From: Candidatus Obscuribacter sp.
GTDB taxonomy: Bacteria; Cyanobacteriota; Vampirovibrionia; Obscuribacterales; Obscuribacteraceae
Direction of reading: 5' to 3'
DNA: 64,000 nt
Assembly (NCBI GenBank): GCA_016718315.1
Contig: JADKDV010000005.1
Coordinates: 434,001 to 498,000 of the forward strand
Each line of letters begins with the position of its first letter. The stretch's first letter is position 1. Below the pieces are notes generated by a model. It did not search any database. It was not told the origin of the DNA and saw only the letters and a program-made list of their open reading frames with translations. The position numbers and the translations under genes were made by a program. Of this stretch, positions 41,997 through 49,605 are shown piece by piece.

Positions 41997-42590
41997 ATGT
42001 CAAAAGTACTTTCTGGCGGTTTGAAGTATTGTCCTATTGCCTTTGAGGGAGCGTGTCTTGAGCAGGGACGCTCAATTGTGGACGGGTTTGGCTTATATAG
42101 TGCCTTTATTGCACGGGCCTATCCCTTACCAGATACTGTTAAAGCGATTGAAGATTTTATCTCAGCTATGCAGGAGGCGACAGCAAAAATTGCCTCAGCT
42201 GAGATTGATAAAGACGTTGTCTGGTGCGCTCTAAGCCTCACTGTGGATAAATATTTTGAATACCAGTCGCAATCTTACGGCTGGACAACGGACCAAACCG
42301 AAGATATAAAATCTCGTTGGTTTGCCACAATCGGTCCGGTCTTTTTTACTGGTGCAGGCGCGTTTAATCTCGATGCCGCGGCTATCGCTGAGTGGAATCA
42401 GGACTACTTAAAGTTGATTAGCACTGATGGTCAAGGTCGCTATGGCGATTATGTGCGCTTGTTAGTGTTTGAAACAGTGGTTTTGCAGGCGTTGGCTGGC
42501 GCTCCATGGCAGGAATTATGCGCTTTGCCTATGAAGGTCAATAATATCTCGCAAGAAGCCGTTGAGGCGGCGTTGAGCCAGCGGAGCTAA
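41997..42590 (+). CDS. Hypothetical soluble protein
   Basis: No family recognised. The 197 residues have no signal peptide. It has helical character with several aromatic residues (YQSQSYGWTTDQTEDIKSRWF) and four Cys. The start at the ATG 41997 has no good ribosome-binding site; GTGATG nearby offers alternatives. It follows the coiled-coil gene by 65 bases on the same strand and may be in the same transcript. A shared bidirectional terminator closes it. Confidence 0.58.
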   Translation: MSKVLSGGLKYCPIAFEGACLEQGRSIVDGFGLYSAFIARAYPLPDTVKAIEDFISAMQEATAKIASAEIDKDVVWCALSLTVDKYFEYQSQSYGWTTDQTEDIKSRWFATIGPVFFTGAGAFNLDAAAIAEWNQDYLKLISTDGQGRYGDYVRLLVFETVVLQALAGAPWQELCALPMKVNNISQEAVEAALSQRS

Positions 42591-42608
42591 AGCAAAATAG
42601 AGTAAAAA

Positions 42609-42650
42609 AAGAAAGAGAGATCGGTCATAACCAGTCTCTCTTTCTTGTTA
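42609..42650. terminator. Bidirectional terminator between convergent genes
   Basis: AAGAAAGAGAGA / TCTCTCTTTCTT with a 14-base loop and A/T runs on both flanks, between the ends at 42590 (+) and 42677 (-). Confidence 0.9.
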
Positions 42651-42676
42651 TTTCAATTGCTGTAGAGCAATTAGTT

Positions 42677-43237
42677 TTATTGCTTCATGATATTGGCCAG
42701 GTCATCAGCATGTTCTTCTTCTTTAGCCAGGATTTCTTCTAGCAGGCGGCGCGTAGTAGGATCGCCATTGCCAATAAAGTCAATCATTTGTTTGTAGCTG
42801 TCGATGGCGATACGTTCAGCAACTAGATCTTCTTTGATCATGTCTTGTAGTCCGTTGCCCTCAACATACTGAGCGTGTGAACGCTTACTCAAAGTATCGG
42901 GGTTGAGATCTGGCTCTCCACCAAGTTGAGTGATACGAATTGCCAGAGCATCTGCATGTGATTGTTCTTCTTCGGCATGTTCCAGGAATTCCTGGGCGAT
43001 GGGCTCTGAATTAGCTCCTTTAGCCATGTAGAAATGGCGACGATAGCGCAATACACAAACAAGCTCAGTGGCCAGTGCGTCGTTGAGCATGCGGATTACA
43101 GCTTTGCGATTAGCTTTGTAGCCCTCAGTGACAGCGCCTTTTTCCACATTTTCGCGGGCTCTTTTGCGCAATGCTTCGACATCTGGCTGTAGATTTTGGG
43201 TGTCTTCCAGGTCGGTTTGTTTTCCGTTCGTTTTCAT
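42677..43237 (-). CDS. Ferritin-like (bacterioferritin-type) protein
   Basis: Four-helix-bundle protein of 186 residues. The first iron-site helix is ATELVCVLRYRRHFYMAKG. The bridging E-x-x-H pair is in EEEQSHADALAIRIT, and the second helix pair includes DLVAERIAIDSYKQMIDF and ILAKEEEHADDLA. These carry the diiron-binding Glu and His residues of the ferritin/bacterioferritin superfamily. A role in iron storage or detoxification of peroxide is likely. ATG 43237 has TTGGAG upstream. An ECF-type site lies 39 bases upstream, suggesting stress regulation. Confidence 0.87.
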   Translation of the reverse strand: MKTNGKQTDLEDTQNLQPDVEALRKRARENVEKGAVTEGYKANRKAVIRMLNDALATELVCVLRYRRHFYMAKGANSEPIAQEFLEHAEEEQSHADALAIRITQLGGEPDLNPDTLSKRSHAQYVEGNGLQDMIKEDLVAERIAIDSYKQMIDFIGNGDPTTRRLLEEILAKEEEHADDLANIMKQ

Positions 43238-43275
43238 CTTCAGTTTTACTCCAAGAGACACAGTTGTATTAAGTA

Positions 43276-43300
43276 GACCGGTCCAGTGTCTCCTGGTTCC
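43276..43300 (-). promoter_or_regulatory. ECF-type promoter: GGAAC-N16-GGTC
   Basis: -35 GGAAC (43300-43296), 16-base spacer, -10 GGTC (43279-43276), 39 bases upstream of the ferritin-like start. Confidence 0.7.
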
Positions 43301-43348
43301 TGTCTAGCTTCGCTGCTGCAATAGTGAGATATGTGTGACCTAGTAAAA

Positions 43349-43380
43349 AAAAGAGGTCCCCATTTAAGAGGACCTCTTTT
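43349..43380 (-). terminator. Terminator of the secreted protein-CsbD operon
   Basis: AAAAGAGGTCC / GGACCTCTTTT with a 10-base loop and a run of eight T residues on the minus strand. Confidence 0.92.
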
Positions 43381-43397
43381 GAGCTATTGCCGTAGCT

Positions 43398-43601
43398 CTA
43401 GTTTTTGAGGTTTGTGCAAAACTCATCGAGTTCTTTTTCGGCTTGCTCTTTGGCATAACCGTAGCGTTCTTGCAACTTGCCGGCTAGCTGGTCGCGTTTA
43501 CCTTCGATAACTTTCCAGTCATCGTCAGTGATTTTGCCCCATTTGGATTTGCACTGACCTTCAAACTGCTTCCAGTTGCCTTTTACTTGATCCCAATTCA
43601 T
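43398..43601 (-). CDS. CsbD-family stress protein
   Basis: Small hydrophilic protein of 67 residues. MNWDQVKGNWKQFEGQ and VIEGKRDQLAGKLQERYGY match the CsbD family, a very common stress-induced protein (in Bacillus under the general stress factor sigma B) with no settled biochemical role. AAGGAG sits 7 bases ahead of the ATG. It is the second gene of a leftward pair with a secreted protein, the pair being preceded by an ECF-type site. Confidence 0.9.
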   Translation of the reverse strand: MNWDQVKGNWKQFEGQCKSKWGKITDDDWKVIEGKRDQLAGKLQERYGYAKEQAEKELDEFCTNLKN

Positions 43602-43634
43602 GTGTTTCTCCTTTTTGTTTTTTTACTTGGTTGG

Positions 43635-44528
43635 TTAGTTAACGCGGATACCGATACGTGAACGTTTTTCGTTGATATAAGCGACGTCTTTATCGAGACG
43701 AGTGGAAATGCGATCTAGTTGCATCGAGAGTTTGCTCATTTTAGAATCGCTAACAGCGCCGTTTTTGGTGTACTTGGATTGCATCATGTTGACTTCATTC
43801 AATTCTTGTTTGAGTCTTGATACTTGTTTGGCGGAGAGTCTGCCAGCTTTGTACTCATCATCAACACGGCGTTCTAGCGTCAATCTACGGGCATCTACAC
43901 TATTGCCTACGACGACTGCATCGCGTCCGGCGATGACATATCTACCGCCCACAAGCGGTGCAAAAGTGACCGTTTTGGCAAAGGGCACAACCACTTCTTG
44001 TACTGAGTTGAGTGAATCAGCCAGAGCCAGTGCTTGTCCATAAGTCACTACTCTTCCTTGACCATAGCCTGCCGCTACTTCGTCGAGGCGGGCACGCAAC
44101 TCGGCAGCTCGAGCGGCAGTGATATCACCGCGGGTGAGGGCATCGCTGATGACAGCGTCTAACTCGGCGCGACGAGATTGTAGCTTGCTCATGTAGGTGA
44201 CAGCAACAGGAGCAGATGAGAGCTCCACTACCTGACCGCTGGCATCTACTGTCGCTACAACTTGACCGCTGATTTTGTCGGCGAGTACTAGTCCGCTGAC
44301 TAGCGGCTGACCATCAAAGGTGCGAGTGTTGATATCAAAGACACCACGAGTAGAGCCGGTCAGTGGATCTACAACCACATAGTTGTGGTCTGGGGCAAAT
44401 GTATAAGTGCGGGTCGTCGTTACTGTGCCCGAAGGAGCACTGGTCACTACAACTTCATCAGCAAATGCTGGAGCTGAGACCATAACGGTGGCTCCCAGTA
44501 CCAGAGAAAGGGCTAATAGGGATTTCAT
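43635..44528 (-). CDS. Secreted protein of unknown function
   Basis: Protein of 297 residues with a signal peptide cleaved near AFA-DE (residue 23). It is rich in Val and Thr at first, and the second half is alpha-helical and highly charged (LERRVDDEYKAGRLSAKQVSRLKQELN), resembling short-repeat helical pairs. Two helical segments seem similar (the first at LQSRRAELDAVISDALTRGDITAARAAEL), so an internal duplication is likely. No known family. The ATG at 44528 is preceded by GGAGG. It is probably co-transcribed with csbD. Confidence 0.7.
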   Translation of the reverse strand: MKSLLALSLVLGATVMVSAPAFADEVVVTSAPSGTVTTTRTYTFAPDHNYVVVDPLTGSTRGVFDINTRTFDGQPLVSGLVLADKISGQVVATVDASGQVVELSSAPVAVTYMSKLQSRRAELDAVISDALTRGDITAARAAELRARLDEVAAGYGQGRVVTYGQALALADSLNSVQEVVVPFAKTVTFAPLVGGRYVIAGRDAVVVGNSVDARRLTLERRVDDEYKAGRLSAKQVSRLKQELNEVNMMQSKYTKNGAVSDSKMSKLSMQLDRISTRLDKDVAYINEKRSRIGIRVN

Positions 44529-44583
44529 GGCGCAGCCTCCATATTGATTGCGTAGGAAATAATTGTTTGTTCGATGCTTTTGT

Positions 44584-44609
44584 GACCTGGAAATTTACCG
44601 TTCAGTTCC
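44584..44609 (-). promoter_or_regulatory. ECF-type promoter: GGAAC-N17-GGTC
   Basis: -35 GGAAC (44609-44605), 17-base spacer, -10 GGTC (44587-44584), 56 bases upstream of the secreted-protein gene that precedes csbD. Confidence 0.7.
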
Positions 44610-44731
44610 CGCGTTATGGATTAACGAATTGTTGAGAATGTTGTTTGTGTCTAAAAGGCGCTGTTCATTGGAAGGGAACAAGCAGTCCGAAATCGGCGCC
44701 AGTGGTGATACTTATCGCGAGGTCAAAAGTA

Positions 44732-44935
44732 ATGAAAGCAAAAATGCCTGACGGGCGACTTGATAATGCCGAGTATCTTTGTAATAGATGTACTACAAAG
44801 TTTATCCATCAAGATGGACCACTGCAATGTCCCAAGTGTCAAAACACAATTCAGTCGGATCTTGTGCCTGTGCTGGTTTTGAATGATCCAAAAGAAGAGG
44901 CGATGTATACCGAAGATGATTTTATCGGCGGCTAA
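44732..44935 (+). CDS. Small zinc-ribbon protein
   Basis: Protein of 67 residues with paired CxxC motifs (EYLCNRCTTKF, LQCPKCQN) forming a zinc ribbon, and an acidic C-terminus ending DFIGG. GAGG lies 9 bases before the ATG at 44732. A longer reading to 44645 would cross an obvious non-coding region. It may be a nucleic acid or protein adaptor; the function is unknown. A shared terminator follows. Confidence 0.72.
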   Translation: MKAKMPDGRLDNAEYLCNRCTTKFIHQDGPLQCPKCQNTIQSDLVPVLVLNDPKEEAMYTEDDFIGG

Positions 44936-44979
44936 TGCCTAGTATTTTTTTTGGAATCGTCTTGCGGTTTGAAAGCAAA

Positions 44980-45010
44980 AAGAAGAGAGACCTTGGTCTC
45001 TCTTCTTTTT
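44980..45010. terminator. Bidirectional terminator
   Basis: AAGAAGAGAGACC-TT-GGTCTCTCTTCTT with T residues on the plus strand, between the convergent zinc-ribbon and sigma-factor genes. Confidence 0.9.
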
Positions 45011-45029
45011 TACTGTAATTTAAATTGGC

Positions 45030-45689
45030 TTAGGCTGCGTCTTTGAGATAGCTACTGAGACGTTTTTCGACTTTGCGGCGAGCCCGTGAGATTCTTGATT
45101 TGACTGTGCCAAGTTCTAGTTTAGCGACATCAGCAATTTCTTCATAACTCATATCGTATACGGTGCGCAATAGCATCGGTGTGCGGAACAGTTCTGGGAT
45201 ATCATTGACAGCATTTTTGAGATTTTCGAGCAACTCTTGATTGAGGGCCATGCTCTCTGGTTCATAGTTGCTATCTGGGATTTCCATTGGCGCTCTTTCA
45301 TTACCTTCAAAGTCGTCAGTAGAGTCAATTGAAATACAATTTTTTTGTTTGACCATGGCACGAGCTTGATCGTTGATAACGTTTTTGATCACTCGTTGCA
45401 GCCAGGCTTTGAAGCAGGCGGGCTCTCTCAGTTGATTGAGCGACTTCCATACTCTAATTTGTACTTCTTGCTGCATATCACTTGGGTCCATCCAGCTAGG
45501 AGCACATTTATAGATGACTGCTGCAATGGTGTTTTTGTAGCGTCTCATTAGATATTCAAAAGATTTTTGGTCGCCTTTGCGGTAGGTCACAATGAGTTCT
45601 TCATCGGGCATGTCGGTATAGGATTTTACGGGTTCAGGTGTCACAACTTTAAGAGCTACTGTAGACCGTTTTTTCATTGCCGAGTTCAT
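45030..45689 (-). CDS. ECF-type RNA polymerase sigma factor
   Basis: Sigma-70 family protein of 219 residues with region 2 (ELIVTYRKGDQKSFEYLMRRYKN, then DPSDMQQEVQIRVWKSL) and region 4 (IPELFRTPMLLRTVYDMSYEEIA, then GTVKSRISRARRKVEKRL). Regions 1.1 and 3 are absent. It has a 25-residue N-terminal leader before region 2 and an acidic linker. AGAGGA precedes the ATG. No anti-sigma gene is adjacent; the neighbour is a histidine kinase with an RsbT-like N-terminus. It is a candidate for the factor that reads the GGAAC-N16/17-[ACG]GTC sites, which is inference. Confidence 0.9.
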   Translation of the reverse strand: MNSAMKKRSTVALKVVTPEPVKSYTDMPDEELIVTYRKGDQKSFEYLMRRYKNTIAAVIYKCAPSWMDPSDMQQEVQIRVWKSLNQLREPACFKAWLQRVIKNVINDQARAMVKQKNCISIDSTDDFEGNERAPMEIPDSNYEPESMALNQELLENLKNAVNDIPELFRTPMLLRTVYDMSYEEIADVAKLELGTVKSRISRARRKVEKRLSSYLKDAA

Positions 45690-46039
45690 GTTTATTCCTC
45701 TTTACGCTGATTGCCGAAACTTGCGAAACACGCGGAAGCGGCAGGACTCGCATTGCGGAGTCCTTTGTTTGCTGCTTGGTGATTCAATCTGTATTCATTG
45801 TCCCAATTTGGCAGGGACATTGGCACCCGGGTAAACCCCAGTGGGGAGGTTTCCTAAATCACTTTTACCGATTTGGCAATGCCGCGTAGGAGTTGCGGCT
45901 TGGGCTGTTGGGTCTTGGAATTATGGGGTGGCATATAGGGTTTTCCCTTGTAGTTGAGGCCGGGTTCCCGTTTTGCTCAAATTGCCACGCATTGGCGTGT
46001 TGCGGTAGTGTATGCGCGCTAGGCGCATGCTTTGAGGGT
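45690..46039. other. Sigma-factor leader region
   Basis: About 350 bases without a gene. It contains a hairpin AGGACTC / GAGTCCT (45743-45764), GGGTAAACCCC near 45829, and one copy of a 27-28-base repeat (45923-45949). I see no GGAAC-N16/17-GTC site upstream of the sigma gene. Confidence 0.6.
45923..45949. repeat. 27-base repeat with hairpin, copy 1
   Basis: TGGGGTGGC, then A(C)TATAGGG, a T-rich loop and CCCTT. It is nearly the same as 49569-49596. The short inverted repeat AGGG-tttt-CCCT here is AGGGG-ttt-CCCCT in the other copy. Confidence 0.8.
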
Positions 46040-47386
46040 TTAAGCCAGCTTAAAGGGCAGGGTGAAACAAAAACAGGAGCCTACGCCAGGATCGCTGTCG
46101 CAACTAATAACGCCACCCATTTGTTTGACCAGGCTTTTGCAAATAGCTAGCCCCAGTCCAGTGCCGCCATAGTCTTGTTCAGTATCGCTTTGAGCCTGTA
46201 CATAAGGCATAAACAGCCGTTCTATATTTTCTTGGCTGATGCCAATACCGGTGTCCTGTACAGCAAATTGGACATAGTATTTTCCGTCAACTATGGTTTG
46301 CAGAGCTATCCGCACGTCAACACAGCCTTCCTCTGTAAACTTGATAGCGTTATTGACAAGATTCAAAAGAATTTGACCGATTCTATCGCTATCTCCCATA
46401 AGGCTTGCTTGCAGTCTGGGATCTAGATGCTCTGTCACTTTTATTTGTTTGGCGCGCGCCGCTGGTAAAGCGGACTGCAAAATGCGGTCACAAAGCTCCC
46501 TTATATTAAAAGGATTCTCCTTGATAGATAATTTGGCGGTTTCAATCTTAGAAAAGTCGAGCAGATCGTTGACTGTGCGCATCAAATCTTTGGCCGAGTT
46601 TAATACATAGGTGGCCAAATCCTGTACATCTTCACTGTCGCTTATTTCAATTAGCTCTTCAGTAAGACCAAGGATACCGCTCATTGGTGTGCGTATCTCG
46701 TGGCTTATATTGGCGATAAATTGAGACTTGAGGTCATTGGCTTTGACTGCCTCGTCCCTTGCTAGAGCCAGCTCGGCATTAGCCTTTAAGAGTTGTTCGG
46801 TGCGCTCAAACACTTTCTGGTCAATGTTGTTCTGCAATTCGTCTAAGGCAAGTTGCTGCTTTTTGATCCTTTCTAGATTGGTCAATAGTTCCTCGTTTTG
46901 CTGGCTGATTTCTTCCAGCGGGCTTGCTGAGCCTAGTTTGTCGAGTGTGTTGGTAAGTTCGCTGAGTTCTTGAATAGTAAATGGAATTGAGCGTGAATAA
47001 AGAGGTTTGCCCAGACGCAGGGTGATTTCTTTGTCGCTATCACTATTTTGGACCTGGTCTAATTGGCAGTCGCTTGTCAAAAGTGCGTGGAGTTGCACCG
47101 GTTTTGGTGTCGTGTCTCCGCCAGGGTCCAACTTACCAGTTACTACCAGACGCAGTACCATTGGCTGGGCTGCGTCCTCTACATTAAAATCTAAATTGCC
47201 TCCGGTGGAGTACTCCAAAAAATATTTCACTACTTCGCTCAGCGCCAGAGCCAATCTCAGTTGATGCAACTCATCAAAACCAAGTAAATTGGCAATCTGT
47301 CTTGCCCTTCTGCGAGCTAACAAGACATCGGTTTCATTATTTATTTGCAGACTAAGTAGAGTCTTTTTTGGCTCTCTCATCGACAT
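46040..47386 (-). CDS. Histidine kinase with RsbT-like N-terminal domain
   Basis: Soluble kinase of 448 residues. Residues 1-105 resemble an anti-sigma/RsbT-type ATPase-like domain (LARRRARQIANLLGFDELH, LALALSEVVKYFLEY), with Lys where the N-box usually has Asn. A coiled-coil linker follows. HisKA (ANISHEIRTPMSG) and HATPase (N-box NLVNNAIKF, G-boxes DTGIGIS, GGTGLGLAIC) close it. The presence of an RsbT-like module suggests a link to partner-switch or sigma control. The start is at 47386, and an ECF-type site lies 67 bases upstream. The adjacent sigma gene is in the same orientation. Confidence 0.88.
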   Translation of the reverse strand: MSMREPKKTLLSLQINNETDVLLARRRARQIANLLGFDELHQLRLALALSEVVKYFLEYSTGGNLDFNVEDAAQPMVLRLVVTGKLDPGGDTTPKPVQLHALLTSDCQLDQVQNSDSDKEITLRLGKPLYSRSIPFTIQELSELTNTLDKLGSASPLEEISQQNEELLTNLERIKKQQLALDELQNNIDQKVFERTEQLLKANAELALARDEAVKANDLKSQFIANISHEIRTPMSGILGLTEELIEISDSEDVQDLATYVLNSAKDLMRTVNDLLDFSKIETAKLSIKENPFNIRELCDRILQSALPAARAKQIKVTEHLDPRLQASLMGDSDRIGQILLNLVNNAIKFTEEGCVDVRIALQTIVDGKYYVQFAVQDTGIGISQENIERLFMPYVQAQSDTEQDYGGTGLGLAICKSLVKQMGGVISCDSDPGVGSCFCFTLPFKLA

Positions 47387-47691
47387 CCTGGCACCTAATT
47401 TTCTGATTCCAGGAGCGCATCTCGCCTAGTGGATCTTGCCGTACATGGGGACGACGCCACTGCCGGGCCGCAGTTCCATTTATGAACTAAATAGACATTT
47501 GTCCTTTTTAAGGGGTGCTTTTGCGTCCCTCTAACAGTTAGATTACGGCGTGGTAAGCTTTGTGTAACTGGGCATGTAATTTTTGCATATGCAGGTTATG
47601 CTATAAGTTATTTGATATCTGGCTTCGGCCAGTACCTATGTATTGCGCTGCCTGCCAGAGTAAATGGCTATCCCAAAAAGAATAATACCCA
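47387..47691. other. Divergent intergenic region between kinase and receiver-Hpt gene
   Basis: About 305 bases. Apart from the ECF-type site at 47453-47477 for the leftward kinase, I see only an AT-rich stretch (47575-47615) with TTGCAT and TATAAG that could be the rightward promoter, with unusual spacing. Confidence 0.5.
47453..47477 (-). promoter_or_regulatory. ECF-type promoter: GGAAC-N16-CGTC
   Basis: -35 GGAAC (47477-47473), 16-base spacer, -10 CGTC (47456-47453), 67 bases upstream of the kinase start at 47386. Confidence 0.7.
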
Positions 47692-48534
47692 ATGAACAAC
47701 TCCAGTAATGGCAATCTCTCAGTTGTAGAAGATACTCCTACAGTGCTTCTTGTTGAGGACAATTTCCTCAACCAAAAGGTTGCTTCTGCTCTATTGCACC
47801 GGTTAGGGCTCAAGGTCAAACTGGCGACAAATGGCAAAGAGGCTGTTGACGCAGTTGTAGCGCAGCGCTTTTCGCTCATTTTGATGGACTGTCATATGCC
47901 TATTATGGATGGCTTTGAAGCATCTGTGGCAATTCGCAAACTGGAAGATCAGACCGGGCAGTACACTCCTATTATCGCCATTACCGCTCTTGCCATGGGT
48001 GGCGATAGAGAGCGTTGTATTGCTGCTGGCATGAATGACTATCTACCAAAACCAATCGACAAAGATTTGCTCAAGGTCAAAATCAATCACTGGCTGCGTA
48101 CCGATGTGGTCTATCAAAGTCAGAAGATGCGCCGTAAGTTAGTCAGACCAACCTCAGTAATGACCGTAATTGAAGGTAAGCCAATTGACCTCGACGAACT
48201 CGAAGAGTTTTTTGGCGCAGAACAACTGCAGGAGCTGGTGGACGTCTTTTTGACACACACAGCTGACATGATCTCTCGAGTTAAAACCCAGATATTTGAG
48301 CGCAATCCACGAGCTGTAGCCGGTATTGCCCACGAAATTAAAGCTTCCTGTGCATCAATTGGTGCCAAACAGTTAGCGCGACTCTGTCTCTATCTGGAGC
48401 AAGCATCAGTGCAGCACGACTGGATGGAAGTGAGCGAAACTCTGTCGTCTATAGAGCGCACGTTTGAAACTCTCAAGTCCTACATCGAAAACCAGCTCGA
48501 CAAGCCAGCCAGCAAAGTCGAAAGCAAGAGCTAA
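47692..48534 (+). CDS. Receiver-Hpt phosphorelay protein
   Basis: Protein of 280 residues. An N-terminal REC domain (LLVEDNFLNQK; acceptor Asp in LILMDCHMPIMDG; Lys in PKPIDK) is followed by a linker and a C-terminal Hpt-like domain. Its acceptor His is in AGIAHEIKASCASIGAKQLARL. This is the REC+Hpt organisation found in relay intermediates fed by hybrid kinases. It is the intact counterpart of the protein encoded at 49606-50403, where the His is missing. The ATG has no strong ribosome-binding site. Confidence 0.85.
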   Translation: MNNSSNGNLSVVEDTPTVLLVEDNFLNQKVASALLHRLGLKVKLATNGKEAVDAVVAQRFSLILMDCHMPIMDGFEASVAIRKLEDQTGQYTPIIAITALAMGGDRERCIAAGMNDYLPKPIDKDLLKVKINHWLRTDVVYQSQKMRRKLVRPTSVMTVIEGKPIDLDELEEFFGAEQLQELVDVFLTHTADMISRVKTQIFERNPRAVAGIAHEIKASCASIGAKQLARLCLYLEQASVQHDWMEVSETLSSIERTFETLKSYIENQLDKPASKVESKS

Positions 48535-48535
48535 A

Positions 48536-48979
48536 TCAAGCTGCTTGATTGCTCAAAAAATAGATATGCTCATCTAACTCGGTTTGTAGTGAGTCAGTGG
48601 CAACTTTTGGTGAATTGGCAGCCCGGCTCTGAGCCCAGTTGTGCTTTTCGTCTCTGATGCGAGTAATAGTATCTAGTTCCATGCGCGTGTTGGCATAGGC
48701 ATTATCGTCTTCACAGAGCACGCGCTCCTGAGCCTTTAACACTGTCTCGTAAATACGTGCAGCTTTGGCATAGTTGCCTTCAAGACAGCAAAACTGAGCC
48801 AGTCGGGTCAAATTCTCGAGCAATTTGCGATCCAGGTTTTTGCTAGCTACACCACTGCGGAGAGCTTTGAGCATGGTCCTGGTTTGTCTAGTCACATAGC
48901 GTTTGTCAGTGCGCCAGCAGGCAGCAATTATAGAGTCTGCAAGAGTGTCCCAGCTAAAGATTTTTTTTGCAAAGATCAT
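48536..48979 (-). CDS. TPR-like small protein of unknown function
   Basis: Protein of 147 residues, mostly helical. LLENLTRLAQFCCLEGNYAKAARIYETVLKAQERV looks like a TPR unit. There is no signal peptide. AAGGA lies 7 bases before the ATG, which overlaps the stop of the upstream gene (ATGA). It ends 2 bases from the convergent receiver-Hpt gene. The function is not known. Confidence 0.62.
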   Translation of the reverse strand: MIFAKKIFSWDTLADSIIAACWRTDKRYVTRQTRTMLKALRSGVASKNLDRKLLENLTRLAQFCCLEGNYAKAARIYETVLKAQERVLCEDDNAYANTRMELDTITRIRDEKHNWAQSRAANSPKVATDSLQTELDEHIYFLSNQAA

Positions 48980-49350
48980 GCTGCAGTCCTTTTGTTGTTA
49001 GTGTTGTTGCGTTGTTGTGTAAAGATGGCGTCGGCCACTGTGGCGTTGACTAAGCCATAAAAGGATTGCACTCGACTGAGGCGTAAAATATCTTGAGTCA
49101 GTCTCATGCGCACTTGTTTCATTATTTCCTGGACGCTGGCTTGTTGTGGTGCCATGCGCTCTACTAATTCGGTGATTTCGTCTTCACTGCGTTGCATCAA
49201 GTGGATAAATGCAAGAGCATCGCCTGATTTGCTGAGACTAATGAGATGATGCAGAGGCAGGTCAAGATAGTAACTAGAGGGAAAAAAGCCTGTCACTATC
49301 GCCTCGGCATTATCCGAAAGGGTGCGGGGAGATTGAAAAATCATGATCAT
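48976..49350 (-). CDS. Small helical protein of unknown function
   Basis: Protein of 124 residues, mostly helical, without cysteine, signal peptide or obvious motif. The middle is LISLSKSGDALAFIHLMQRSEDEITELVERM. The ATG at 49350 has GGAG 8 bases upstream; a longer reading (49395) is possible but lacks this. It is translationally coupled to the following TPR-like gene by ATGA. Confidence 0.6.
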   Translation of the reverse strand: MIMIFQSPRTLSDNAEAIVTGFFPSSYYLDLPLHHLISLSKSGDALAFIHLMQRSEDEITELVERMAPQQASVQEIMKQVRMRLTQDILRLSRVQSFYGLVNATVADAIFTQQRNNTNNKRTAA

Positions 49351-49568
49351 GCTTGTGACTCCATTAATAACTTGCAAAAGCATTGCTGGCACCACTGGTG
49401 GTGTGTTAGCCCTTTAATTGCGTTCAAACTTTATGCAGTTATTGTGTCACTGGCACAGCGCTGCAACAATCAGGGTTTACCCCTAAGCCGCTGTGCGCCA
49501 TCTCGCTGGGCTAATTGCCTTGTTGTCCACCCTGTTACCGGTGTCTGCTCGATTTTTCACGGGGATTA

Positions 49569-49596
49569 ATGGGGTGGCCTATAGGGGTTTCCCCTT
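49569..49596. repeat. 28-base repeat with hairpin, copy 2
   Basis: Second copy of the repeat at 45923-45949, differing at a few bases and one indel. The hairpin arms AGGGG / CCCCT keep pairing. It lies immediately downstream of the stop at 49606. Confidence 0.8.
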
Positions 49597-49605
49597 CTTG
49601 ACAGT

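Noticed and set aside
45845..45964. GGAAAC and GGGAACCC sequences upstream of the sigma gene as autoregulatory sites
   Set aside because: Neither has a GTC at the required distance on the minus strand.
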